Assembly: GCF_000332075.2 (NCBI RefSeq)
Contig: NZ_ALVU02000001.1
Location: 1,879,193-1,943,192 of the forward strand
Direction: 5' to 3'
Length of the DNA stretch: 64,000 nt
Source of the DNA: Synechocystis sp. PCC 7509
Lineage (GTDB): Bacteria; Cyanobacteriota; Cyanobacteriia; Cyanobacteriales; Chroococcidiopsidaceae
The notes beneath the pieces are model-generated. The model ran no database searches and had not been told where the DNA came from. It was given only the letters and a program-made list of their open reading frames with translations. Below are positions 54,058-63,030 of this stretch, piece after piece (position 1 is the stretch's first letter; the number at the start of each line of letters is the position of its first letter). The translations under genes were made by a program, and so were the position numbers.

Positions 54058-54124
54058 ACTACCGTGCCTGAATGCCCAAGAAGCGGAAAATCTATTGTTT
54101 AATATAGCGACAATCTACTTTTAG
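54050..54124 (+). pseudogene. Truncated HicA toxin remnant
   Basis: A TTG at 54050 overlaps the antitoxin stop and begins PKLPCLNAQEAENLLFN, which matches the start of cyanobacterial HicA-type toxins from memory. It stops at TAG 54122-54124, after 24 codons, before the catalytic histidine region. Confidence 0.5.
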
Positions 54125-54312
54125 GTTCAATTAGCAGGTTGCTTGATTTTAGAAGCGATCGCATTTACGAACTACAACAACAAGGCTACAGCGATACAGA
54201 ACGCTGTTTAAAACCAATAATTCAAACCCTAATAACTACCAAAAACCAGCGCCTTACCCACGATGCCCTAGCTAATTCTACACAAAGTTTATTAGAAGAC
54301 TTACCCCTTTAG
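54124..54312 (+). pseudogene. Gene fragment of unknown family
   Basis: A 62-codon frame with no start reads SRLLDFRSDRIYELQQQGYS and ends LLEDLPL, stop TAG 54310-54312. It has a HIP1 site. It follows directly after the HicA remnant and precedes the decayed M16 copy. Coding-like but headless; function unknown. Confidence 0.35.
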
Positions 54313-54383
54313 AAATGACTTCGCTTTAGCAAGATATTCTAAAGTTAGTTTATAGCTACTTTGTTTAATGTATTGCTGCGATC

Positions 54384-54490
54384 GCTAAATCATTTAAGGC
54401 GGTTTTAGAGCTAACCACAGATACATAGAGATTGGTAAAGTAACGACAAGCCACTCTTAAAGTATCTTTGGTTTTCTCTTGAGAAGTTGT
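54384..54490 (-). pseudogene. Decayed copy of the M16 peptidase gene 3' end
   Basis: These bases align without gaps to 55494-55600, the 3' end of the resident M16 gene, with about 80% identity over the first 87 bases. The reading is broken (it lacks the rest of the gene). Together the two copies bracket the PIN toxin pair. Confidence 0.75.
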
Positions 54491-54720
54491 GGTGGCAACT
54501 CATTTTATCAATGCGATGTCCAGGGATTTTCTACAAAGCGGCGATCGCTTCTGCAAGTATGGACTAATCAACAATAAATTAGATGCACTGATGGTTAAAA
54601 TTAAAGGGTAATCGTCAAAACGATGTTAAGCCTGTGACTGTTCGACAACCCTACTACAGTAAAAAGAATTCCCTCGATGTGGCAATTAGCTAGAATTGGG
54701 AAGCTTGCGATCAGCCGTGT
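54491..54720. other. Intergenic stretch before the PIN gene
   Basis: No coding frame is convincing. It has a HIP1-like site near 54540 and must include the promoter of the PIN toxin pair. The remainder of the 596-base gap (54125-54720) is taken up by the gene fragments listed separately. Confidence 0.4.
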
Positions 54721-55194
54721 ATGAGTGAAACCGTTTATATTGAAACAAGTATTTTAGGCTACCTGACGGCTCGACCCAGTAGAGATATTATTGTGGCTGC
54801 AAATATTGAAATAACAAGGGAGTGGTGGGATACGCGCCGCAGTGACTTCCAACTCTATTCCTCTCAGGCAGTTGTGAAAGAAACTTCCCAAGGCGACATT
54901 GCGATCGCATCTCAACGACTAGAAATTCTTCGTAGTTTTTCCCTACTAGAATTAAATCAATCCGTGCTTGATTTGGCAGAGCAATTTTTGGAACGCAGTA
55001 ACCTTCCCACAAAAGCTGATGTTGACGCTGTTCACATTGCCGCAGCTACCGTTCATGGCATGGATTACTTGCTCACATGGAACTGTAAGCACATTGCCAA
55101 TGCTCAAATTCAGAGAAAATTGGCGGAAATTAGTTTTGATTGTGGACACGAGTTGCCGATTCTTTGTACACCTTATGAACTCCTCGGAGGTTGA
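54721..55194 (+). CDS. PIN-domain toxin (VapC-like)
   Basis: A 157-residue PIN ribonuclease: VYIETSILGYLTARPS (first Asp/Glu pair region), VVKETSQGD, TKADVDAVHIAAATVHGMDY and LLTWNCKHIANA contain the conserved acidic residues. Here the first acid is Glu8 rather than the usual Asp. It cuts RNA when not bound by its antitoxin. The next gene overlaps it closely (55197, two bases after the stop). Confidence 0.87.
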   Translation: MSETVYIETSILGYLTARPSRDIIVAANIEITREWWDTRRSDFQLYSSQAVVKETSQGDIAIASQRLEILRSFSLLELNQSVLDLAEQFLERSNLPTKADVDAVHIAAATVHGMDYLLTWNCKHIANAQIQRKLAEISFDCGHELPILCTPYELLGG

Positions 55195-55196
55195 TT

Positions 55197-55406
55197 ATGT
55201 TTCAAGATGAGATTGTAGAAGAAATTCACAAAATTCGTGAAGAATACTCTCGTTCATTCAATCATGATTTGAAAGCCATCTTTGCTGATTTGCAAAAGCA
55301 GCAAACAGAAAGCGGCACAGAAGTTGTGAACTTATCGCGAAATCCCAGTCTAACCAAACGTTGGAGCAGACGGGAAAGAGATATTGGTAGTGAGAAAACA
55401 TTATAG
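55197..55406 (+). CDS. Small antitoxin-like protein after the PIN gene
   Basis: A 69-residue charged helical protein (MFQDEIVEEIHKIREEYSRS onward) that follows the PIN gene with the ribosome site CGGAGG at 55185-55190. Proteins with this start commonly accompany PIN toxins in cyanobacteria. It is probably the antitoxin. ATG 55197 is chosen over a TTG six bases earlier. Confidence 0.75.
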   Translation: MFQDEIVEEIHKIREEYSRSFNHDLKAIFADLQKQQTESGTEVVNLSRNPSLTKRWSRRERDIGSEKTL

Positions 55407-55416
55407 CAATCGCCCT

Positions 55417-55453
55417 ATAACAACGCTGACTTGCCGAAAGTCGGCGTTGTTAT
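55417..55453. terminator. Hairpin between convergent genes
   Basis: ATAACAACGCTGACTT pairs with AAGTCGGCGTTGTTAT with one G-T wobble, leaving a short loop. It lies ten bases after the antitoxin stop and before the convergent M16 gene, so it may end both transcripts. Confidence 0.75.
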
Positions 55454-55486
55454 ACAAAAAAGAGACGAATTTTAAGAGTTGGTTAA

Positions 55487-56764
55487 TTAAGCAGCTAAAT
55501 TATTTAAAGCGGTTTCTGGCCCAACTACAGATATATAGGGATTGGTAAAGTAACGATTTGCTGCTCTTAAAGTATCGGCGGTTGTTACTTCAGCAACTTG
55601 CTGTTGAAACTTAGTATCAAATTCAATTCCCAAGCCAATGCTTTCGTACCAACCGTACACTTGAGCAATTTGAGCATTAGTTTGTTTGCCTAAAGCGTAC
55701 TGTCCTAAAAGCTTATTTTTAGCGGTTTGTAATGCTTCCTCGCTAAGTTCAGCGCTGCATAATAAATCAACTTCTGTTTGTAATCCTTCCAGTGCGATCG
55801 CAGTATTTTCGGGCGCTGTACCCATATAAACTACAAACTGAGCCACATCTTGCCTTGTGGGATAAAATGCCGAAACATCGTAAGCTAATCCGCGTTTTTC
55901 TCGCAGTTCTACAAATAATCGACTAGAAAGCCCGTTACCTAAATAGGTAGAAAGGAGTTTGAGCGCCGTATAGTCAAGCTCTCGCACCGCCGGAGCAAGA
56001 TAACCGAGCATAACGATAGATTGCTGGGTTTGCTTGGGTGTCATCGTCGGGTAAGGCTGAGAAACTAGATCGGGAAAATTTAGCGTTGGTAAAGGAGTTG
56101 TGGGTTTTTGCCAATCGCCAAAAACTTCTTCAATCATGGCGATCGCATCTTTTTCACTCACGCGCCCAGCTAGACTAATTACTAGGTTATCTGGGCGAAA
56201 ATGGGTTTGATGAAACTCTTGCAAATCTTCTTTACGCAGATTAGTTACTGTTTCTTGCGTCCCCAAGGCTGACATAGCGTAGGGGTGGTTTTGATACATT
56301 GCTTGACGTAACTTATCAAAAGCAATGCTAAAGGGTTGCTCTTGCTGAGAACGAATATTTTGTAAGGTTAAACGTCGCTCTAGTGCTACCTCCATTTCAG
56401 GAAAAGTAGGAAATCTCAGTATTTGCCCCGCAAGTTCTAACATTGAGGGCATATCTGCTGTTACAGTTTTGAGGCTAAGGACAAAATAATCTCCCGCCGC
56501 ATCAGTACTTAAACTTGCTCCTAATGATTCTACGCGATCGCCTATTTCAAAAGAGGAAAGCTTTTGCGTTCCTTTAGTAATCACATTCGATAATAAATGT
56601 GCGAGTCCCGCTTGCTGCGGCGCTTCCCAACTACTACCAGCACGAATAAATAGCCGCGCTGCAATAATATCGGCTACGGGGTTTTCTGCTATCAGTATAG
56701 TTATGCCATTACTTAAAACTGTGCGTTGAATAGCTTGATTTTGTAGTTGAGTTGTCACGCCCAC
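55487..56764 (-). CDS. M16 peptidase family protein, non-catalytic partner
   Basis: A 425-residue M16B-fold protein. At the position of the zinc motif HxxEH it reads LAHLLSNVITKGT, so the second histidine and the glutamate are missing and it should not cleave peptides. Such proteins pair with an active partner to make the cavity. The active partner is just upstream (28 bases) in the same operon. Start GTG 56764. A decayed piece of this gene's 3' end lies at 54384-54490. Confidence 0.88.
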   Translation of the reverse strand: MGVTTQLQNQAIQRTVLSNGITILIAENPVADIIAARLFIRAGSSWEAPQQAGLAHLLSNVITKGTQKLSSFEIGDRVESLGASLSTDAAGDYFVLSLKTVTADMPSMLELAGQILRFPTFPEMEVALERRLTLQNIRSQQEQPFSIAFDKLRQAMYQNHPYAMSALGTQETVTNLRKEDLQEFHQTHFRPDNLVISLAGRVSEKDAIAMIEEVFGDWQKPTTPLPTLNFPDLVSQPYPTMTPKQTQQSIVMLGYLAPAVRELDYTALKLLSTYLGNGLSSRLFVELREKRGLAYDVSAFYPTRQDVAQFVVYMGTAPENTAIALEGLQTEVDLLCSAELSEEALQTAKNKLLGQYALGKQTNAQIAQVYGWYESIGLGIEFDTKFQQQVAEVTTADTLRAANRYFTNPYISVVGPETALNNLAA

Positions 56765-56791
56765 TTGTCCTTTTTTGATTATTCCTTAACG

Positions 56792-58063
56792 CTAACAAGG
56801 TTTGAGTACAGTTACCGCATACTGAGAAGGAGATAAATACTGACGAGCCAATAATTGTAGTTCTTCCGGTTGAAACGACTTCACCTCTTGGGGATAACGT
56901 AAAGCTAATTCCGGCGTGGCGATCGTGCTGTAATAACCATAAAGTCCGGCGATTTGGCTAGGGGTTTCAGTGTAAAAAGTGTAATCGTTACACATCAACC
57001 GCTTGCAGCGATCGAGTTCCGACAGGCAAATAGGTATATTTTGTAATTCTTCTAAGCAAGTACGAATCAAAAATTCTACCCGCTCCAATTGGTTCGTATC
57101 TAACCAAGCTGTAATTGTAAATAAACTTGAATCCTTTTGCAGGGAAAAGTCGCAATTAATTCCTTGGACAAGTTGCCGTTCTTCTCGTAATTCTTTCACC
57201 AAACGGCAAGACCTACCGCCCGCTAGAATGACTGAAAGCAAGTCTAATCCGTAGGCGTGGCGAAATTGGTCTACCCCCGGCCCAATCCATGCCATCATCA
57301 ATCGAGCCTGTTCTAAATTGGGCAATTTAATTTCTTGACGGCGGACTCCCGCTAGTAAATATTCTCCTAACTTAACTTCTGGGCGATCGCATGGTTCAAT
57401 AACTAACTTACTTTTGCGCTCAAAACTATTACTAATCATTTCTACCGCCCGATCTTGTTCCACGCCTCCCACGACTACTACTGTCATATTTTCCGGTTGG
57501 TAGTAAGTATGATGAAACGATCGCATGGCGGCGACCGAATGCTGTAATAAATTATTTGCCGTACCCAAAACCGAACGTCCGTAAGGATGATGTTGATAAA
57601 CGCTTTCACTAAGAGCTTGAAATCCTATCCAGTCTGGATCGTCATAACACGAATGAATTTCTTCTAATACTACATCTCGTTCTTTGTCAAACTCATCTTC
57701 AGGAATAGTGGCGTTTAAAAGTAAGTCAGCAAGGTAAGGTAAAGTATCCGCTAAATAAGCTGTGGCAGTAGTTAAAAAGTAATGAGCGTAATCGTGACTT
57801 GTAGCGGCGTTTGTCATCCCGCCTTTGTTTTCGATTACTCGGTCAAATTCTCCCGGACTAATAGCAGCAGTACCCTTAAAGATCATATGTTCAAGAAAAT
57901 GCGCCATTCCCGACCAGTTTTTCGGCTCTTGGACTGCGCCAGCATTTACCCATACGTCTGCTACAACCACCGACGTAGTATTTATGTATTGATGGATAAC
58001 GTTTAAACCGTTATCTAGTTTAAGAAAATTAGCTGTAGGTACTGGAGCAGTTAGCAGTTGCAA
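56792..58063 (-). CDS. M16 zinc metallopeptidase, catalytic subunit
   Basis: A 423-residue M16B peptidase (processing-peptidase-like) with the inverted zinc motif GMAHFLEHMIFKGT (HxxEH) and the downstream Glu in DVVLEEIHSCYDD. It probably degrades peptides in the cytoplasm together with the inactive partner encoded 28 bases downstream. The first start is TTG 58063; there is no early ATG. Confidence 0.92.
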   Translation of the reverse strand: MQLLTAPVPTANFLKLDNGLNVIHQYINTTSVVVADVWVNAGAVQEPKNWSGMAHFLEHMIFKGTAAISPGEFDRVIENKGGMTNAATSHDYAHYFLTTATAYLADTLPYLADLLLNATIPEDEFDKERDVVLEEIHSCYDDPDWIGFQALSESVYQHHPYGRSVLGTANNLLQHSVAAMRSFHHTYYQPENMTVVVVGGVEQDRAVEMISNSFERKSKLVIEPCDRPEVKLGEYLLAGVRRQEIKLPNLEQARLMMAWIGPGVDQFRHAYGLDLLSVILAGGRSCRLVKELREERQLVQGINCDFSLQKDSSLFTITAWLDTNQLERVEFLIRTCLEELQNIPICLSELDRCKRLMCNDYTFYTETPSQIAGLYGYYSTIATPELALRYPQEVKSFQPEELQLLARQYLSPSQYAVTVLKPC

Positions 58064-58202
58064 TTAACAAGTTTTAACTAGAATTTAATCTTAATATGGT
58101 AGCGCTTCTAGACAATAAAAATTGAATTAATTACTACCATTTGAAGTTGACAAAAAGTTGTAGGGGCGCAGTGCATTACTCCCCTACAGTTAATATTTGT
58201 GA

Positions 58203-59273
58203 TTACGTTAAAGCGGCAACAGAGACTTTTCCAGCAATATTGAGGGCGATCGCTGTCAGGGCTTTTGCAGACGCAGACTCAGGATCTGCAACTACAATCG
58301 GGATACCGCGATCGCCACCAACACGCAGAGCAATTTCTAAGGGTACGCAACCTAATAACGGTACGCCCATTTCCTTAGCGGTTCTTTCCCCGCCACCAGA
58401 ACCAAAAATATCATACTGCTTATCGGGCATATCGGGAGGAATAAAATAACTCATGTTTTCTACCATTCCCAATACTGGAACGTTCATCTGCTCGAACATT
58501 TTTAAGCCCTTACGGGAGTCTAGCAGCGCCACTGTCTGAGGTGTAGTTACAATTACCGCCCCTGCCATTGGTACAGCTTGAGTTAGCGTCAACTGCGCGT
58601 CACCCGTGCCTGGGGGCATATCAACAATTAGATAATCCAATTCTCCCCACTGCACTTGATAGAGAAACTGACGAATTACGCCGTTTAACATTGGCCCGCG
58701 CCAAACTACAGGCTGATCTCGGTCAATTAAAAAGCCCATCGAAACCAGTTTAACGCCGTGATTAAAAGCAGGTTCTAGTACGTCTTGTTTACCGTTGTTT
58801 TGTACCAATATTTTCGCGTCTGCAAGTCCTAGCATCGTTGGCGCATTTGGCCCATAAATATCCGCGTCTAGTAAGCCAACTTTTGCGCCAGTTTGTGCCA
58901 AAGCCACCGCAATATTTACAGCCACAGTGCTTTTGCCTACGCCACCTTTACCGCTAGAAATTGCCACAATGTTTTTTACCCCAGAGATTCCCGTGCGATC
59001 GGGTAAGCCTTTTTGCTGGGGAGTTTCGGCGGTGACATCAATCAAAACCTCCCTTACACCGGGTAATTTTTTTACCGCTTTAGTGCAATCTTCGACAATA
59101 AATTCTCGCAACGGACAAGCGGGGGTTGTAAGTACCAAAGTAAAACTAACTTTACCGTTATCGATCGCAACGTTGCGAATCATATTTAGTTCTACCAGGC
59201 TTTTTTGCAGTTCTGGATCTTGAACTGGTCGCAATACTTCTAATACCGAACCAGTGTTAAGGGTTTCAATCAT
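58203..59273 (-). CDS. mrp: Mrp/NBP35 family ATP-binding protein
   Basis: A 356-residue iron-sulfur cluster carrier or assembly ATPase. An N-terminal DUF59 domain (EVLRPVQDPELQKSLVELN) is followed by the deviant Walker A SGKGGVGKSTVAVN (near 106-119), LLDADIYGPNAPTM, LIVDMPPGTGDAQLTL and VENMSYFIPP. Bacterial Mrp proteins usually have a C-x-x-C pair near the end; here the region after VENMSYF lacks it, as in other cyanobacterial Mrp proteins. Confidence 0.93.
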   Translation of the reverse strand: MIETLNTGSVLEVLRPVQDPELQKSLVELNMIRNVAIDNGKVSFTLVLTTPACPLREFIVEDCTKAVKKLPGVREVLIDVTAETPQQKGLPDRTGISGVKNIVAISSGKGGVGKSTVAVNIAVALAQTGAKVGLLDADIYGPNAPTMLGLADAKILVQNNGKQDVLEPAFNHGVKLVSMGFLIDRDQPVVWRGPMLNGVIRQFLYQVQWGELDYLIVDMPPGTGDAQLTLTQAVPMAGAVIVTTPQTVALLDSRKGLKMFEQMNVPVLGMVENMSYFIPPDMPDKQYDIFGSGGGERTAKEMGVPLLGCVPLEIALRVGGDRGIPIVVADPESASAKALTAIALNIAGKVSVAALT

Positions 59274-59353
59274 AGTGTTTTTAAAAAGAAAGCATACAGC
59301 AAGGATTGTACTTCTTACTGCATCTTAGCTTTCTGTGCCGAGCAAACGGATAA

Positions 59354-59917
59354 TTAAAATTCAAAACTATTTTTTGGCTTGTTGGCAACTCTAGGCAAAC
59401 CATCGGCGGCTTTTTCGGCGGCGGCGGCTAAAGCGGCGGCAACTTTAGCCGCGTAAGGACGAGAAAAAGACCAAACTAGCGGCGATAACCAACCCTTAAG
59501 AGTGACTGAATAAGAAATACAATTACCGCAAACCGTAGATTCTACTCGATACGTTACTCTTTCTTCTATTCCAGGAATGGCGATTACTCTTACACTTAGC
59601 AATTCTCCAGGTCTAACCATCTCTACAAAAATTCTGACAGGAATAGGGCCCAAGCGTGTTACAGCTTGGTAAATTAACCCCGGTTTTGGCACTACACCGC
59701 AAGGAACATTGGTACTTGAAAGGATTGGATGCCAGGAAACATCGGCTAAATCTACCACTGTTCGCCATAGTTCATCTACCGGAGCAGAACTAATAACTTG
59801 ATAAGTTCGTGCTAAAGAATACCGAAACCAGCGCTGTTTGCGGTGAATGAATTTGGACAAACATTTGTGCATATTTCTAAATGTCCTTTCTAAGCACTTT
59901 TTATACAAATTTGGCAT
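59354..59917 (-). CDS. SRPBCC-fold protein
   Basis: A 187-residue protein of the START/polyketide-cyclase (SRPBCC) fold: RTYQVISSAPVDELWRTVVD, SWHPILSS, VTRLGPIPVRIFVEM and YSVTLKGWLSPLVW. Such proteins bind hydrophobic ligands. The first 30 residues are basic; an ATG at 59872 is an alternative start. Located between mrp and hemF, both on different transcripts. Ligand unknown. Confidence 0.75.
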   Translation of the reverse strand: MPNLYKKCLERTFRNMHKCLSKFIHRKQRWFRYSLARTYQVISSAPVDELWRTVVDLADVSWHPILSSTNVPCGVVPKPGLIYQAVTRLGPIPVRIFVEMVRPGELLSVRVIAIPGIEERVTYRVESTVCGNCISYSVTLKGWLSPLVWSFSRPYAAKVAAALAAAAEKAADGLPRVANKPKNSFEF

Positions 59918-60163
59918 TGCAACCCAAACCTTAGTTTAGTTTTTCACATAGTTGCAATTTGTTTCTATACCATTTTGCGACAGCATTATCGTTGTTGAAA
60001 ATTTTATTTAAGTTACGGCAGATGCGATCGCGCGTCAAGTCGAATTTGAGCGAAAATAGTTGGAGCGTTTGTCTCGCCGGCTAAAAAAACCTTAGCAAGA
60101 CTGTCTAGCATATTTGTTAGTACCAACTGACAATTGTAGTAAAAATTAACTTTCCTTTAAATT

Positions 60164-61189
60164 ATGATCGCTGACTCAACACCCCAAACTACACCCACCG
60201 CTTTACCCCCAGAAGATGCCAAAGATCGAGTTAGGCAACTAATGCAAGGCTTGCAAGATGAAATTTGTCAAGCTTTAGAACAGCTTGACGGCGTGGGTAA
60301 GTTTCGTCAAGACGCTTGGGAAAGAGAAGAAGGTGGCGGCGGGCGATCGCGGGTAATGCGCGATGGCGATGTATTTGAACAAGGCGGGGTAGGCTTTTCA
60401 GAAGTTTGGGGGACGCATTTACCCCCGTCAATTTTAGCCCAGCGCCCCGATGCCGAAGGGCATAGATGGTTTGCAACGGGTACATCAATGGTATTGCATC
60501 CCCGTAATCCCTACGTGCCTACAGTACACCTAAATTATCGTTATTTTGAAGCCGGGCCCGTTTGGTGGTTTGGGGGTGGAATTGATTTAACGCCTTACTA
60601 CCCTTTTGCGGAAGATGTTAAGCAGTTTCATTTAACTATGAAGCAAGCCGCCGATGCTCATAATCCAGAATATTACCAAGTGTTTAAGCGTTGGTGCGAT
60701 GAATATTTTTATTTAAAGCATCGCGCTGAAACTCGCGGCGTTGGGGGGATATTTTTTGACTATCAAGATGGACAAGGAGAATTTTATCGCGGGACAGATC
60801 CAGAAGGCCCCGCAGGCATTTATAACAAGCAACTTGGCAAACCCTCGCCGCGCAGTTGGGAAGACTTATTTAGTTTTGCGAGAGATTGTGGCAAAGCTTT
60901 TTTACCTGCTTACGTGCCAATCGTCGAAAAACGTAGAAATATGGAATATGGCGATCGCCAGCGTAATTTTCAGTTATATCGTCGGGGACGTTATGTAGAA
61001 TTTAATTTAGTGTACGATCGCGGCACAATTTTCGGACTACAAACTAATGGGCGCACCGAGTCAATTTTGATGTCTTTACCGCCCTTAGTGCGTTGGGAAT
61101 ACGGCTATCAGCCAGAACCAAACACCCCAGAATCTGAGTTATACGAAACCTATTTGAAGCCTCAAGATTGGGCTAACTGGACGATATAA
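60164..61189 (+). CDS. hemF: Coproporphyrinogen III oxidase, oxygen-dependent
   Basis: HemF makes protoporphyrinogen IX from coproporphyrinogen III using O2, for haem and chlorophyll. The 341-residue protein has the family signatures [52 protein letters not shown] and [20 protein letters not shown]. Full length. A HIP1 site-rich region precedes it. Confidence 0.97.
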   Translation: MIADSTPQTTPTALPPEDAKDRVRQLMQGLQDEICQALEQLDGVGKFRQDAWEREEGGGGRSRVMRDGDVFEQGGVGFSEVWGTHLPPSILAQRPDAEGHRWFATGTSMVLHPRNPYVPTVHLNYRYFEAGPVWWFGGGIDLTPYYPFAEDVKQFHLTMKQAADAHNPEYYQVFKRWCDEYFYLKHRAETRGVGGIFFDYQDGQGEFYRGTDPEGPAGIYNKQLGKPSPRSWEDLFSFARDCGKAFLPAYVPIVEKRRNMEYGDRQRNFQLYRRGRYVEFNLVYDRGTIFGLQTNGRTESILMSLPPLVRWEYGYQPEPNTPESELYETYLKPQDWANWTI

Positions 61190-61219
61190 AAAGAATATTA
61201 GAAAAATGGATAAGGCAAT

Positions 61220-61282
61220 ATTACCAATTACCAATTACCAATTACCGATTACCCATTACCCATTACCCATTACCCATTACCA
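61220..61282 (+). repeat. Nine tandem heptamers (ATTACCN) abutting a start codon
   Basis: Units are three ATTACCA, one ATTACCG, four ATTACCC and one ATTACCA whose final A is the A of the next gene's ATG at 61282. Arrays of such heptamers are short tandemly repeated repetitive sequences typical of filamentous and some unicellular cyanobacteria. The array leaves no room for a normal ribosome site. Copies of the unit also occur at 40838. Confidence 0.92.
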
Positions 61283-61629
61283 TGCACGCCCTTTCTATTC
61301 CTACGTGGATCATTCATATTTCTAGCGTTATTGAGTGGGTTAGCGCTATTTGGTTAATTTGGCTTTATGGAGAAGCGACAAAAAACCGCTCTTGGTTTGC
61401 TTTATCCTTCGCCATGCTACCAGCCTTAATTAGCGCTATGTGTGCTTGTACTTGGCACTTTTTTGATAACACTACTTCCTTAGAATGGCTGGTGACGCTT
61501 CAAGCAGCGATGACATTAATCGGTAACTGTACGCTTTTAGCGGCGGGGTGGTGGATTTGGAGAACGAGTAAATTAAAACCAGAGGCAACTACTGAATCAC
61601 CGCCAAATTCTTCTAAAATAGGCGCATGA
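61282..61629 (+). CDS. DUF2499 (Ycf49-like) membrane protein
   Basis: A 115-residue protein with three membrane segments, beginning MHALSIPTWIIHISSVIEWV, followed by WLIWLYGEATKNRSWFALS and MCACTWHFFDNTTSLEWL. This matches DUF2499, found only in cyanobacteria and plastids and sometimes called Ycf49. Function not settled; probably thylakoid. Its stop overlaps the DUF3593 gene's ATG by four bases. The tandem heptamer array abuts the start. Confidence 0.9.
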   Translation: MHALSIPTWIIHISSVIEWVSAIWLIWLYGEATKNRSWFALSFAMLPALISAMCACTWHFFDNTTSLEWLVTLQAAMTLIGNCTLLAAGWWIWRTSKLKPEATTESPPNSSKIGA

Positions 61630-61919
61630 TTTCTAAAGAAACTCTTTTTGCTTTATCTTTATTTCCCTACCTAGGTTTTTTATGGTTTCTTAGCCGTACT
61701 AAGCAAATGCCACGTTTAGCACTTATGGGCTTTTACGGTACTTTGGTTTTTGTCGCCATTACTATCCCTGCCGCAATTTACGCCCAGGTGCATTATGGTA
61801 AGTCTTTAGCCGATGTTGATTGGCTGCATGGTTCGGCGGAATCCTTTTTAACGCTGGCTAATATTGTGTTGGTGCTGGGTTTTAGACAAGCGTTGATGGC
61901 AGCTAAAAGCCCTGAATGA
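61626..61919 (+). CDS. DUF3593 membrane protein
   Basis: A 97-residue three-helix protein: LFALSLFPYLGFLWFLSRT, LALMGFYGTLVFVAITIPA and ADVDWLHGSAESFLTLANI. It is the usual partner of DUF2499 in cyanobacteria and plants. The ATG overlaps the DUF2499 stop (ATGA), indicating coupled translation. Function not known; probably works in the photosynthetic membrane. Confidence 0.9.
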   Translation: MISKETLFALSLFPYLGFLWFLSRTKQMPRLALMGFYGTLVFVAITIPAAIYAQVHYGKSLADVDWLHGSAESFLTLANIVLVLGFRQALMAAKSPE

Positions 61920-61927
61920 CTGCAATG

Positions 61928-61964
61928 CTTTGTAGAGACGTTGCAATGCAACGTCTCTACAAAG
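61928..61964. terminator. Long perfect palindrome between convergent genes
   Basis: CTTTGTAGAGACGTTGCA (61928-61945) and its exact complement (61947-61964) are separated by one base. The core GTAGAGACGTTGCA resembles a repeat dispersed widely in cyanobacterial genomes. It lies between the convergent DUF3593 and GST genes and should terminate both. Confidence 0.8.
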
Positions 61965-61969
61965 TTAAT

Positions 61970-62947
61970 CTATACAGTAACTGGTAGGCGATCGCGGTTG
62001 TGTGCTTCCTCAAAATCAATTATTGGCCCTTTAGGCACAATTTTTGTCGGATTAACATTCGGATGGCTGCGGTAGTAATGCCGTTTTATATGGTCTAAGT
62101 TGCAGGTTTCTTTGATTCCTGGCTGCTGGTACAAGTCTTTGAGGTAATTCCAAAGATTGGGATAATCGATAATCCGGCGCAAGTTACATTTAAAGTGGAC
62201 GTAGTAGACTGCATCAAACCGTAATAAAGTTGTAAACATAAACCAATCAGCTTCGGTAATGCGATCGCCACATAGATATCTTTGTTTAGCTAAAACATTT
62301 TCCCAGCGATCTAATTTTGTAAATAGTTCGGTTACAGCTTCATTGTAAGCCGATTGAGTAGTCGCAAAACCTGCTTTATACACGCCATTATTGATTGGTT
62401 GGTAGATAGCATCGGCAACTTCATCAATAGCTGACTGCAATTTTTCAGGATAAAAATCAAGATTGTTTTTTGCATACTCCTCAAACTGAGTATCAAGCAT
62501 CCTGACAATTTCACGAGACTCGTTATTAACAATTTTGCCTGTTTGCTTGTCCCACAATACCGGAACTGTTACCCGTCCACTATAATTAGGCTCGGCTTGA
62601 AGGTACAATTCCCACAGGTAGCGATTATGGTTAAGAGTATCGGGAATGCAACCAGGTTCACTATCTGAAAATTCCCAGCTATTTTGGTCAATTTCTGGTG
62701 CTACTACCGATAAACCAATAATATCTTCCAAGCCCTTTAAGCGGCGCATAATGGCGGTACGGTGCGCCCAAGGACACGCCCAAGAGATGTAAAGATGGTA
62801 ACGCCCCACTTCAGCTTTAAAACCGCTACTACCGTCGCTGGTAATGCGATCGCGGAAGGTAGTAGAAGGACGAACAAATTTGCCTTGCTCGTCTTCTTGA
62901 TCTCTTTGAGCAATCCATTTACCGTCTTTAAGAACACCCAAACCCAT
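61970..62947 (-). CDS. Glutathionyl-hydroquinone reductase (GST superfamily)
   Basis: A 325-residue Xi-class glutathione transferase. The catalytic motif is YISWACPWAHRTAIMRRLKG (CPWA; Cys nucleophile near residue 53), with VPVLWDKQTGKIVNNESREI and GDRITEADWFMFTTLLRFD. It reduces glutathionyl-hydroquinones by thiol exchange. ATG 62947 is preferred; the upstream GTG at 62956 is part of the ribosome site AGAGGTGA. Confidence 0.9.
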   Translation of the reverse strand: MGLGVLKDGKWIAQRDQEDEQGKFVRPSTTFRDRITSDGSSGFKAEVGRYHLYISWACPWAHRTAIMRRLKGLEDIIGLSVVAPEIDQNSWEFSDSEPGCIPDTLNHNRYLWELYLQAEPNYSGRVTVPVLWDKQTGKIVNNESREIVRMLDTQFEEYAKNNLDFYPEKLQSAIDEVADAIYQPINNGVYKAGFATTQSAYNEAVTELFTKLDRWENVLAKQRYLCGDRITEADWFMFTTLLRFDAVYYVHFKCNLRRIIDYPNLWNYLKDLYQQPGIKETCNLDHIKRHYYRSHPNVNPTKIVPKGPIIDFEEAHNRDRLPVTV

Positions 62948-63030
62948 AATTGTCACCTCTCGTGAATATTTACTTCAAATTAAGTCCAACTAGGGCTTGG
63001 GTTGCATCGTTCTTAAGTGTTAGGGCAAAA

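Noticed and set aside
54600-54720. Possible tRNA-like GTTCGACAACCC segment near 54650
   Set aside because: No cloverleaf could be drawn around it; no tRNA or rRNA gene was found in the window.
61220-61282. Possible CRISPR array
   Set aside because: The units are seven bases in direct tandem without spacers; it is a short tandem repeat. No CRISPR array or cas gene was seen in the window.
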